From assembly GCF_017994015.1 (NCBI RefSeq), contig NZ_JAGOLP010000028.1, positions 1-43,694 on the forward strand: 43,694 nt of DNA, given 5' to 3'. The notes beneath the pieces were generated by a model that saw only the letters and a list, made by a program, of their open reading frames with translations, did no database searches and was not told the DNA's origin. A program made the translations under genes and the position numbers. This stretch comes from Ferrovibrio sp. (GTDB lineage: Bacteria; Pseudomonadota; Alphaproteobacteria; Ferrovibrionales; Ferrovibrionaceae). Shown in pieces: positions 28,701 through 34,810 of the stretch. Each line of letters opens with the position of its first letter. The first letter of the stretch is position 1.

Positions 28701-28954
28701 CCCGAACCATGCTTGTATCTAATTGGCCGGTTGAAACCACAAGCGCCCGCATATTTTCGACGGATTTATTCAGTCGCCAAGCGCGCAATCCAGGCATCAC
28801 AGGCGCTGAAGCGGCACGGCAGGCGATGGCTGCGTTGATTGACGGTCCAGGAGCCAGCAACAGCAATGGCCAGCCGTTATTCTCGTATGCCCATCCAATA
28901 TTCTGGGCGCCTTTTACGGTTGTTGGGGATGGCGCAACCGTGATGACACAGTGA
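25793..28954 (+). CDS. CHAT-domain (caspase-like) protease lipoprotein with TPR-like repeats
   Basis: This 1053-residue protein has an N-terminus with a lipoprotein signal (IAVFTLAAGLIGC; lipobox LIGC, Cys22). The +2 residue is Glu, so outer-membrane sorting is possible. Residues about 60-620 are helical, with TPR-like A/L patterns (RLAEAEKITRYSLDTLL, YADAEEMLLEEVRLREL). The C-terminal third is a CHAT domain: GESLIAIYAGED, VPHEELSQLPFSLFL, the catalytic His894 in FATHGLIPGDLDG and Cys945 in LSACNTAAGDG, then ISGLGRAFFYAGARTMLVSNWPV. CHAT proteases cleave protein partners in response to signals bound by the N-terminal repeats. Codon use and GC differ from the flanks. The secreted partner gene follows at once. 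Confidence 0.9.
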   Translation: MVKAKDAAKIAVFTLAAGLIGCEAQKPAITIDQARQIAPTISRERSATAPPPRSIVDIADLVGNNSAETPLVAEFRQRYEKLISEAPLPRNTDAKILVDFHLRRMEAYFLLGYLDRSLIEARTAYSVAQAIKTSLPSLYDHAANLLSQIERYAGDMRRAKELRIERMLNRPSLGRRLVIITSLVALEAEFGSLAEAKTYLAESERLYTTSLSWNDNNIWGNDRRAQLLYARSHVAIAEGRYADAEEMLLEEVRLRELDIERVSKTNTSIVNRLLYSSHRDYTMRKLTEVYIHQGRLLEAETIARKILTKKFRGGERQSATAAEALVTLAATLVEQGRLAEAEKITRYSLDTLLKTGLSGETRLMGWPTRILASSLLGQKRFDEAARIYTKMVADFSSDPWAMRSHVLGNHDIGLALIGSQRHAEAYDNLDKTYRDLRERLGEKHITTIEARGLRAVAIAKNGEAARARAEFDAVYLPLLAPQSDENRNLPALKDVRRKIIIEAYLAILTGGNAEDWERAFQIADTMKGHNVQRAIAEYSARAKSNDPFLTELIRREQDIRNKISAYSTLLTNQFALPAEQRDTGVVDGFQRDIEALRNERLDIRQQIERHFPDYANLTAPKMTNYQQARNALKPGESLIAIYAGEDQSYVWALPHTGQIAFARIKSNRAELAEKVRLLRVALDPQAATLGDIPDFDLTTAHTLFNLLLAPVRQGWANSNSLIIVPHEELSQLPFSLFLTDPAPPQTQPTILFAQYRDASWLMRKTAITQAPTVFSLTLLRGLPSGAQSRGRFIGFADPIFSDKNDEASYETIADLGPTRGIKLRRRNIPDTTKQSSADLSLLPPLPETAEEVRSVAASLGADTNLDVRIREQATEKSVKSGLVANRRVIMFATHGLIPGDLDGLSQPALALTQNDAADPEDDGLLTMEEVLNLKIDADWVVLSACNTAAGDGAGAEAISGLGRAFFYAGARTMLVSNWPVETTSARIFSTDLFSRQARNPGITGAEAARQAMAALIDGPGASNSNGQPLFSYAHPIFWAPFTVVGDGATVMTQ

Positions 28955-28965
28955 GGCCGTGCATC

Positions 28966-29622
28966 ATGTCATTTCAATTATGGAAGTTGACCTTGCCGCT
29001 GCTGCTTGGCGCGACGGCTCCGGCATATGCTTCGTCTCTGCCGGAGCCAGTGGCAATCGTCGAGAGTGTTCAGGCTGCCGGCATCAAGTTGGCAGCTTTC
29101 GACTATCTCGTTGAAGGGCAGAGCATCAAATTGCACCCCACCGATACAATTGTGCTGGGCTACCTGAAATCCTGCTTGCGGGAAATCATCAGTGGTGGCG
29201 TGATTCAGATCGGAGCAGAAAACTCCCGGGTTTCCGGCGGGGAGGTTTTTAGCGAAAAACTCCAATGTGGTGGCGCATTGCACCTTTCAGCCGCTGAATT
29301 GTCGAAAAGCGCCGTCATGGTTTTTCGCCAGAAAAACAACCGGGAACTGCCCAGTGCAGCAATAACCCTGCTGTCAACCACACCGCTGGTAACCCTGCCA
29401 CAGCCTGGCAGCATGAAGCTTGAGCGATTAGACAAGGCAGAACGTATCCGCCTATTCAAGGCATCAAGGGTACGACTGGATTTTGCCAGCCTCGGCGTGT
29501 CATTGGCTCCTGGGGGCCTCTACAAAGCCAGCTTCCTGGGCCAAGAGCTTGTTTTTGAGATTGCCGATGACGCTGAGCGTGCGGTCGCCCCGTTGTTGCT
29601 TCGCTTGCTAAGACTGCATTAG
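28966..29622 (+). CDS. Secreted protein of unknown function paired with the CHAT lipoprotein
   Basis: This 218-residue protein has a clear Sec signal peptide (LTLPLLLGATAPAYASS). The mature part is probably beta-rich, with segments GQSIKLHPTDTIVLGYLKSC and GGVIQIGAENSRVSGGEVF, two Cys in the first half, and a C-terminal VSLAPGGLYKASFLGQELVFEI. I do not recognise a named family. The IVLGYLKSC stretch feels like proteins found beside caspase/CHAT genes or FecR-like domains, but this is from memory. The ATG at 28966 has GAGG 9 nt upstream. A GTG at 28951 overlapping the CHAT stop (GTGA) is an alternative start. Both gene products would meet in the periplasm. Confidence 0.75.
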   Translation: MSFQLWKLTLPLLLGATAPAYASSLPEPVAIVESVQAAGIKLAAFDYLVEGQSIKLHPTDTIVLGYLKSCLREIISGGVIQIGAENSRVSGGEVFSEKLQCGGALHLSAAELSKSAVMVFRQKNNRELPSAAITLLSTTPLVTLPQPGSMKLERLDKAERIRLFKASRVRLDFASLGVSLAPGGLYKASFLGQELVFEIADDAERAVAPLLLRLLRLH

Positions 29623-29723
29623 CAATTGCACCCCGACAATCCCGTGCCGGCCGGCATATTGCCAGCCGGATTGCACCTGCCTACCGTGGAAAATGGAATA
29701 GCCGGGAACAAGGATAACGAGCC

Positions 29724-30992
29724 GTGTCGCCACAGACCGCGCCGCATCACCAGACTGAATCCCAACCAGACTCGCTGATTGAATCGCGTTATGCCTGGGC
29801 GCGGCTGGGGGCCAATATTGCTATTGGCACCATTGGCGGCGTGGGCATGTGGTCGATCGTGGTGGCTTTGCCGGCGGTGCAGGCGGAATTCGGCGCGTTG
29901 CGCGCCGGGGCCTCGCTGCCCTACACGCTGACCATGCTGGGCTTTGTGGTGGGTGTGGTGCTGATGGGCCGGCTGGCTGATCGCTTCGGCATCGTGGTGC
30001 CGGTGGCTTTGGGCGCCACGATCATGAGCCTGGGTTATGTGCTGGCTTCCTTTGCCACCAGCCTGACCATGCTGGCGCTGATCTATGGCATCGCCATCGG
30101 CATGCTGGGCGCCTCGGCGCTGTTTGGCCCGCTGCTGGCCGATGCCTCGCTGTGGTTCGACAAACGGCGCGGCCTGGCCATCGGCTTAAGCGCCAGCGGC
30201 AATTACTTTGCCGGTGCGATCTGGCCGCCGGTGGTGGAGCATTTCATCGCCGAATTCGGCTGGCGCCAGACCCATATCGGCATCGGCCTGTTCTGCCTGG
30301 TCACCATCCTGCCGCTGTGCCTGATGCTGCGGCGCCGGCCACCGCGCCAGGCGCCGATGGCGGCCACGGCGCGCAATCCGGGCAATGCCGCGCGGCCGCT
30401 GGGCCTGGCGCCGAATACGGTGCAGGTGCTGCTGCTGTTTGCCGGCCTGGGCTGCTGCGTTGCCATGTCGATGCCGCAGGTGCATATCGTGGCCTATTGC
30501 GTTGATCTGGGCTATGGCCCGGCGCGCGGCGCCGAAATGCTGGCGCTGATGCTGGGCTGCGGCATTGTCAGCCGGCTGGCTTCGGGCTGGATTCTGGACC
30601 GTATCGGCGGCCTGGCCACCCTGCTGCTGGGCGCGATCCTGCAAGGCCTGGCGCTGAGCTTCTACCTGCCGTTTGACGGCCTGGCCTCGCTCTATGTCAT
30701 TTCCGGCCTGTTCGGGCTGGTGCAGGGCGGCATTGTGCCGAGCTATGCCTTCATCGTGCGCGAATTGTTTCCGCCGCAGCAGGCCGGCCTGCGCGTCAGC
30801 CTGGCGATCTCATCCACCTTGGGCGGCATGGCGCTGGGCGGCTGGATGTCGGGCTATATCTTTGACCTGACCGGCAGCTATCAGGCCGCCCTGCTCAACG
30901 GCCTGGCCTTCAATTTGCTGAATGTGAGCATCATCGGCTGGATGCTGCTGCGCCAGCGTGGCCGGCAGCGCGAAGCGCTGGCCGCCGCCTGA
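29724..30992 (+). CDS. MFS transporter
   Basis: This 422-residue major facilitator protein has 12 predicted membrane helices in two halves and the loop 2-3 signature GRLADRFGIVVP. The pattern (VALPAVQAEFGALRAGASLPY, LASGWILDRIGG) resembles the monocarboxylate/oxalate-type (OFA/MCT) branch. The cargo is unknown. The start is a GTG with AAGGA about 9 nt upstream. High GC and codon use return to the chromosomal style here, unlike the preceding CHAT pair. The 101-nt gap before it holds a 9-bp hairpin with one mismatch (29647-29669) and no U-run. Confidence 0.9.
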   Translation: MSPQTAPHHQTESQPDSLIESRYAWARLGANIAIGTIGGVGMWSIVVALPAVQAEFGALRAGASLPYTLTMLGFVVGVVLMGRLADRFGIVVPVALGATIMSLGYVLASFATSLTMLALIYGIAIGMLGASALFGPLLADASLWFDKRRGLAIGLSASGNYFAGAIWPPVVEHFIAEFGWRQTHIGIGLFCLVTILPLCLMLRRRPPRQAPMAATARNPGNAARPLGLAPNTVQVLLLFAGLGCCVAMSMPQVHIVAYCVDLGYGPARGAEMLALMLGCGIVSRLASGWILDRIGGLATLLLGAILQGLALSFYLPFDGLASLYVISGLFGLVQGGIVPSYAFIVRELFPPQQAGLRVSLAISSTLGGMALGGWMSGYIFDLTGSYQAALLNGLAFNLLNVSIIGWMLLRQRGRQREALAAA

Positions 30993-31049
30993 GATATAGA
31001 TGGCAGAAAGCGGATAGCCGGGCGGCGCCGGCCGGCTTAGCTTCTGGGC

Positions 31050-32180
31050 ATGACACAGACACGCCAGACCCCACCCACCGCCGGCAGCCCCACCCCCGGG
31101 AAGCAGCCCCATATTGGCAAGCAGCCGAACGATGCCGAATTTGCCGCGATCCGCGCCAATGATGCGAGCCAGGATGGCCGCTTCCTGTATGGCGTAAGCT
31201 CAACGCGGATTTTCTGCCGCCCCTCCTGCACCAGCCGGCTGCCGAAGCGTGAGAATATCCGCATCTTCAGCGACCAGACCGCCGCCGCGGCGGCCGGCTA
31301 CCGGCCCTGCAAACGCTGCCGGCCGGAAACCCTGCCGGATGCCGACAAACGGCTGGAACGGGCGCGGCAATTGATTGATGCCCGGCTGGCCGCCGGCGAG
31401 CCGGCACCGAGCCTGACCGACCTGGGCAAGGCGGCGCATATCAGCCCGACGCATCTGCAACGGCTGTTTGCCGCCGCCTATGGCCTGTCGCCGCGCGCCT
31501 ATGCCGAGGCAAGGCGGGTGGAATTGCTCAAAACCGGACTGAAACAGGGGGCCGATGTGACCGATGCAATCTATGGCGCCGGCTTTGGCGCACCGAGCCG
31601 GGTTTATGAAAAAGCCGACCGCTGGCTGGGCATGACCCCGGCGGATTACCGGCGCGGCGGCGCTGGCTTGGCACTGACGGTTTCGATCCTGCCCTCTCGC
31701 TTCGGCGGTGGCTGGCTGGGCCGCGTGCTGGTGGCGCAGAGCCCACGCGGCATTGCCGCCTTGCTGCTGGGCGAGACTGACGCAAGCATGCTGGCGGAAT
31801 TGCAGGCCGAGTTTCCCGCCGCCACGCTGGAACGCGATGATGCCGCCGGCAGGCCGGTGGTGGCGGCGCTGGACGACCTGCTGGCCGGCCGCAAGCCCAA
31901 AGCCGCCCTGCCGCTGGATTTGCGCGGCACGGCATTTCAGATCCGGGTGTGGCAGGCGCTGGCGGCGATCCCGCGCGGCGAGACCCGCAGCTACCGCGAA
32001 ATCGCCATCGCCCTGGGCGAACCCAAGGCGGCCCGCGCGGTGGGTTCGGCCTGCGGCAGCAATATCCTGGGTGTGCTGGTGCCGTGCCACCGCGCCTTGC
32101 GCAGCGATGGCGGGCTGGGCGGCTATCGCTGGGGCCTGGCGCGCAAGCAGGCGATCCTGGAGGCGGAAGCTGCCGAATGA
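31050..32180 (+). CDS. ada: Ada: bifunctional DNA-repair methyltransferase / transcriptional activator
   Basis: This 376-residue protein handles the adaptive response to alkylation damage. The N-terminal zinc domain has the four-Cys set in IFCRPSCTSR and RPCKRCRPE, where the first Cys accepts methyl groups from phosphotriesters. An AraC-type helix-turn-helix follows (about residues 110-200: LGKAAHISPTHLQRLFAAA, DAIYGAGFGAPSRVYE). The C-terminal O6-methylguanine methyltransferase has RGTAFQIRVWQALAAIP and the acceptor Cys in VPCHRAL. All parts expected of a full-length Ada are present. The stop codon lies inside a 13-bp inverted repeat (32177-32212). Confidence 0.96.
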   Translation: MTQTRQTPPTAGSPTPGKQPHIGKQPNDAEFAAIRANDASQDGRFLYGVSSTRIFCRPSCTSRLPKRENIRIFSDQTAAAAAGYRPCKRCRPETLPDADKRLERARQLIDARLAAGEPAPSLTDLGKAAHISPTHLQRLFAAAYGLSPRAYAEARRVELLKTGLKQGADVTDAIYGAGFGAPSRVYEKADRWLGMTPADYRRGGAGLALTVSILPSRFGGGWLGRVLVAQSPRGIAALLLGETDASMLAELQAEFPAATLERDDAAGRPVVAALDDLLAGRKPKAALPLDLRGTAFQIRVWQALAAIPRGETRSYREIAIALGEPKAARAVGSACGSNILGVLVPCHRALRSDGGLGGYRWGLARKQAILEAEAAE

Positions 32181-32212
32181 TCCGGCGCACCTGTCCATTT
32201 GCGCCGGATCAT
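32177..32212. terminator. 13-bp perfect hairpin overlapping the ada stop
   Basis: ATGATCCGGCGCA (32177-32189) and its exact complement (32200-32212) flank a 10-nt loop. The left arm contains the ada stop codon. No U-run follows on either strand, so termination would have to be Rho-assisted, or the hairpin protects the ada mRNA 3' end. It separates ada from the dps promoter region. Confidence 0.45.
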
Positions 32213-32339
32213 GCCAAAATATGATTGAAAAGCCGGCGCGGATGCGGGCATTGCTCTTGCGTTTCCATGCTGCTGCCACATTCTTCAAGTAATTCCGGAA
32301 AGGTAAGCCATGAAGAAATCCAAACAAAGGAGTGCCCCA

Positions 32340-32810
32340 ATGGACATCGATATCGGCATTGCCGAAAAAGACCGCAAGAAGATCGCCGACGGCCTGTCGC
32401 ATCTGCTGGCCGACACTTACACGCTGTATTTGAAGACGCATAATTATCACTGGAATGTCACCGGCCCGATGTTCCAGACCCTGCATCTGATGTTTGAGCA
32501 GCATTACACCGAACTGGCGCTGGCGGTGGATGCCGTGGCCGAGCGCATCCGCGCCCTGGGCTTCCCGGCACCCGGCACCTATGGTCAGTTCGTCAAGCTC
32601 AGCTCGATCAAGGAAGAGGCGGAAATCCCCACCGCCACCGACATGATCAAGAATCTGGTGAAGGGCCACGAGGCCGTGGCGCGCACCGCCCGCACCATCT
32701 TCCCTGCCGCCGAAAAGGCCAGCGACGAGCCGACCGCCGACCTGCTGACCCAGCGTTTGCAGGTGCATGAAAAGACCGCCTGGATGCTGCGTTCGCTCCT
32801 GGAGAAGTGA
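32340..32810 (+). CDS. dps: Dps-family DNA-binding ferritin-like protein
   Basis: This 156-residue protein oxidises and stores iron using hydrogen peroxide, and in some species coats DNA. The family pattern is clear: [23 protein letters not shown] split over the ferroxidase site, with the inter-subunit His/Asp/Glu set in THNYHWNV and [13 protein letters not shown]. The ATG at 32340 has AAAGGAG 7 nt upstream. A second in-frame ATG at 32310, with its own GGAAAGG, would add ten residues including KKSKQR, a basic tail like the DNA-binding tail of E. coli Dps. Both starts may be used. It lies between other damage-response genes (Ada, MsrP). Confidence 0.94.
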   Translation: MDIDIGIAEKDRKKIADGLSHLLADTYTLYLKTHNYHWNVTGPMFQTLHLMFEQHYTELALAVDAVAERIRALGFPAPGTYGQFVKLSSIKEEAEIPTATDMIKNLVKGHEAVARTARTIFPAAEKASDEPTADLLTQRLQVHEKTAWMLRSLLEK

Positions 32811-32835
32811 GCCGGCCTCACTCAAGCTTGATTGG

Positions 32836-32877
32836 CGCCCGGCGCGGGAGGGGTTACCTTCTGCCCGGGCGTTTTTT
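32836..32877 (+). terminator. Terminator after dps
   Basis: CGCCCGG (32836-32842) pairs with CCGGGCG (32865-32871) across a 22-nt loop and is followed by six T. The loop is longer than usual, but the GC stem plus U-run 26 nt after the dps stop fits an intrinsic terminator. Confidence 0.6.
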
Positions 32878-32892
32878 ATTTGGAGGCGGCAG

Positions 32893-33873
32893 ATGTTGAT
32901 CCGGCAGCGGCGTATCTGGGATGTGAAGGCAAGCGAGATCACGCCGGAGAAATTTTTTCTGGATCGGCGCCAGGCGATTTTCGGCCTGGCCGGTGCGGCT
33001 GCCGCCGGTTTTGCCGGCCTGCCACGCGCCGGCTTTGGCAAGGACAAGGCGGCGCAACTGGTGGCGCCCGAGCTTTATCCGGCCAAGGTGAATGCCGGCT
33101 TTGATCCCGGCCGGCCGCTGACCGAGGAAAAGGTGGCCACCACCTATAACAATTTCTACGAATTCGGCACCACCAAACGCATCTATGACACAGCGCAGAA
33201 TCTGACCATCAAGCCCTGGCGCATCCAGGTGGATGGCCTGGTGGAAAAGCCGTTTGAGATCGATGCCGAGGAACTGATCCGCAAGATGCCGGTGGAGGAA
33301 CGCGCCTACCGCTTCCGCTGCGTCGAGGCCTGGGCGATGACGGTGCCGTGGAGCGGCTTTGCCCTGCGCCATCTGGTGGAACTGGCCAAGCCCAAGGATG
33401 GCGCGCAATTCCTGCGCATGCAGACCTTTGTGCGCAGCGACGAGGCGCGCGGCCAGCGCCAGGATTGGTATCCCTGGCCCTATACCGAGGGCCTGACCAT
33501 GGCGGAGGCGATGCATGACATGGCCTTCATGGTCACCGGCGCCTATGGCAAGCCGCTGCCGAAGCAGATGGGCGCGCCGATCCGCCTGGCAGTGCCGTGG
33601 AAATACGGCTTCAAATCGGTGAAATCCATCGTGCGCTTCAGCTTCACCAATGAGCGCCCGCGCACCTTCTGGGAAGGCCTGGCGCCGGATGAATACGGCT
33701 TCTGGGCCAATGTGAACCCGGCCGTGGCGCATCCGCGCTGGAGCCAGGCCACGGAAGAGATCATCGGCACCGGCAAGCGCATCCCGAGCGTGATCTATAA
33801 CGGCTATGGCGAGCAGGTGGCGGCGTTGTATAAGGATATTGATGGCGGCGCGGGCCGCAAATTATTCATGTGA
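32893..33873 (+). CDS. msrP: Methionine sulfoxide reductase catalytic subunit MsrP (molybdopterin)
   Basis: This 326-residue periplasmic molybdoenzyme repairs methionine sulfoxide in envelope proteins. A twin-arginine signal (LDRRQAIFGLAGAAAAGFA) starts at residue 24. The Mo-ligating Cys143 is in YRFRCVEAWAMTVPW. The start ATG has GGAGG six nt upstream, and longer frames extend into the dps terminator. MsrP normally pairs with the membrane haem protein MsrQ. No MsrQ gene follows; a HAD phosphatase gene starts 4 nt after the stop. An MsrQ elsewhere in the genome is expected, or another electron donor is used. Confidence 0.94.
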   Translation: MLIRQRRIWDVKASEITPEKFFLDRRQAIFGLAGAAAAGFAGLPRAGFGKDKAAQLVAPELYPAKVNAGFDPGRPLTEEKVATTYNNFYEFGTTKRIYDTAQNLTIKPWRIQVDGLVEKPFEIDAEELIRKMPVEERAYRFRCVEAWAMTVPWSGFALRHLVELAKPKDGAQFLRMQTFVRSDEARGQRQDWYPWPYTEGLTMAEAMHDMAFMVTGAYGKPLPKQMGAPIRLAVPWKYGFKSVKSIVRFSFTNERPRTFWEGLAPDEYGFWANVNPAVAHPRWSQATEEIIGTGKRIPSVIYNGYGEQVAALYKDIDGGAGRKLFM

Positions 33874-33877
33874 GTGC

Positions 33878-34531
33878 ATGACCTTTCCAGCCTTGGTGAT
33901 TTTTGACCTCGACGGCACGCTGGTTGATTCGGAGCCGTTGGCGAACCGGGTATTCTACGAAAAGCTGGTCGAGGCCGGCCTTGATGCGGCGATAGACGAA
34001 GCCCGGGTGACGGCGGATTTCACCGGGCTGAGCCTGCAAAGCTGCTTTCGCCATGCAAGCGAGGTGTATGGCCTGGCGCTGCCCGAGGGCTTTCGCGACG
34101 TTTTGCAGGCCGAAACCTATGCCCGCATGCGGCGCGAATTGGTGCCGATTCCGGGCGTGCCGGCTTTGCTGGCCGGGCTGACCCGGCCGCGTTGTGTCGC
34201 CTCCTCCTCGGAACTGGAGAAAATCCGCCTCAGCCTTGATCTGACCGGGCTGGCGCCGCATTTCGGCGCGCATCTGTTCAGTGCCGAGCAGGTGCAGAAC
34301 GGCAAGCCGGCGCCCGACCTGTTCCTGTTCGCCGCCGCCCAGTTAGGCGCCCGGCCGGAAACTTGCTTGGTGGTGGAAGACAGCCTGCCCGGCGCCACGG
34401 CCGGCATCCGCGCCGGCATGCAGGTGCGTGCCTATCGGCCACAGCCTTCAGATGCCGACGAAGCTTTTGCGGCGATGGGCTGCGTGCTGCTGCGTGACAT
34501 GCAGGAATTGGCCGCCGAACTGGCCGCCTGA
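33878..34531 (+). CDS. HAD-family phosphatase (phosphoglycolate phosphatase / beta-PGM-like)
   Basis: This 217-residue haloacid dehalogenase-type hydrolase has motif I FDLDGTLVDSE (nucleophile Asp near residue 10), a helical cap (about 20-80), and motif II Ser in CVASSSELEKI. Motif III Lys is in NGKPAPDLFLFAA, and motif IV is VVEDSLPGATAGIRAG. It belongs to the subfamily of sugar-phosphate and phosphoglycolate phosphatases, and the substrate cannot be chosen by sequence. The ATG at 33878 is 4 nt after the msrP stop, so the two are probably co-transcribed. Confidence 0.9.
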   Translation: MTFPALVIFDLDGTLVDSEPLANRVFYEKLVEAGLDAAIDEARVTADFTGLSLQSCFRHASEVYGLALPEGFRDVLQAETYARMRRELVPIPGVPALLAGLTRPRCVASSSELEKIRLSLDLTGLAPHFGAHLFSAEQVQNGKPAPDLFLFAAAQLGARPETCLVVEDSLPGATAGIRAGMQVRAYRPQPSDADEAFAAMGCVLLRDMQELAAELAA

Positions 34532-34556
34532 ATTTGAAGCTGGCTGAATTTTGGAC

Positions 34557-34587
34557 AAAAAAAACCGGCCAGCAAAAACTGGCCGGT
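34557..34587 (-). terminator. Strong intrinsic terminator, minus strand
   Basis: A 9-bp perfect stem (ACCGGCCAG / CTGGCCGGT, 34564-34572 with 34579-34587) with a 6-nt loop is followed on the minus strand by eight T (34564-34557). It ends the kinase transcript and/or the candidate sRNA. On the plus strand there is no U-run, so it does not explain the end of the HAD gene transcript. Confidence 0.85.
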
Positions 34588-34739
34588 AAGTCTTAACAGG
34601 GAGGCTCCGCGCGCGAGACGCGCGGACGACCGTGATGGCGGGGGAGCCATCGCGGCCATGATTCTTGGCCGAAGCCAAAAACCGTAAGATGCTGCGACGC
34701 AACATCTGACAGGGAGATAAGTAATGCCGTTACGGCATT
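34557..34739 (-). ncRNA. Candidate structured small RNA with intrinsic terminator
   Basis: Read on the minus strand, six hairpins follow one another: 34739-34723 (8 bp), 34706-34688 (8 bp), 34681-34662 (8 bp), 34651-34634 (6 bp), 34626-34606 (8 bp) and 34587-34564 (9 bp). The last is followed by eight T. The strand is indicated by three facts: the second stem has a G-U pair on the minus RNA but a C-A clash on the plus, the third stem is closed by a canonical cUUCGg loop only on the minus, and the T-run is on the minus. Two unpaired CTCCCTGT stretches (complement at 34596-34603 and 34709-34716) could pair with ribosome binding sites. It may be an independent sRNA or the 3' UTR of the upstream kinase gene. 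Confidence 0.5.
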
Positions 34740-34810
34740 TTGAGTATCCATTGATTTGGCAAGCCAGCCATGCATCAAGCGCATAGCGAACCAGGGGCGG
34801 CGGGAGCAGA

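Noticed and set aside
31200..33047. Minus-strand open frame opposite ada, dps and msrP
   Set aside because: It has no motif, spans three supported genes and crosses the dps terminator.
34724..34786. Plus-strand 20-codon peptide (MPLRHFEYPLIWQ...) with AGGGAG 7 nt upstream
   Set aside because: The ribosome-site-like sequence is the complement of the repeated CTCCCTGT of the minus-strand RNA, and the first codons lie in a hairpin. Folding evidence favours the minus strand. It remains possible but unsupported.
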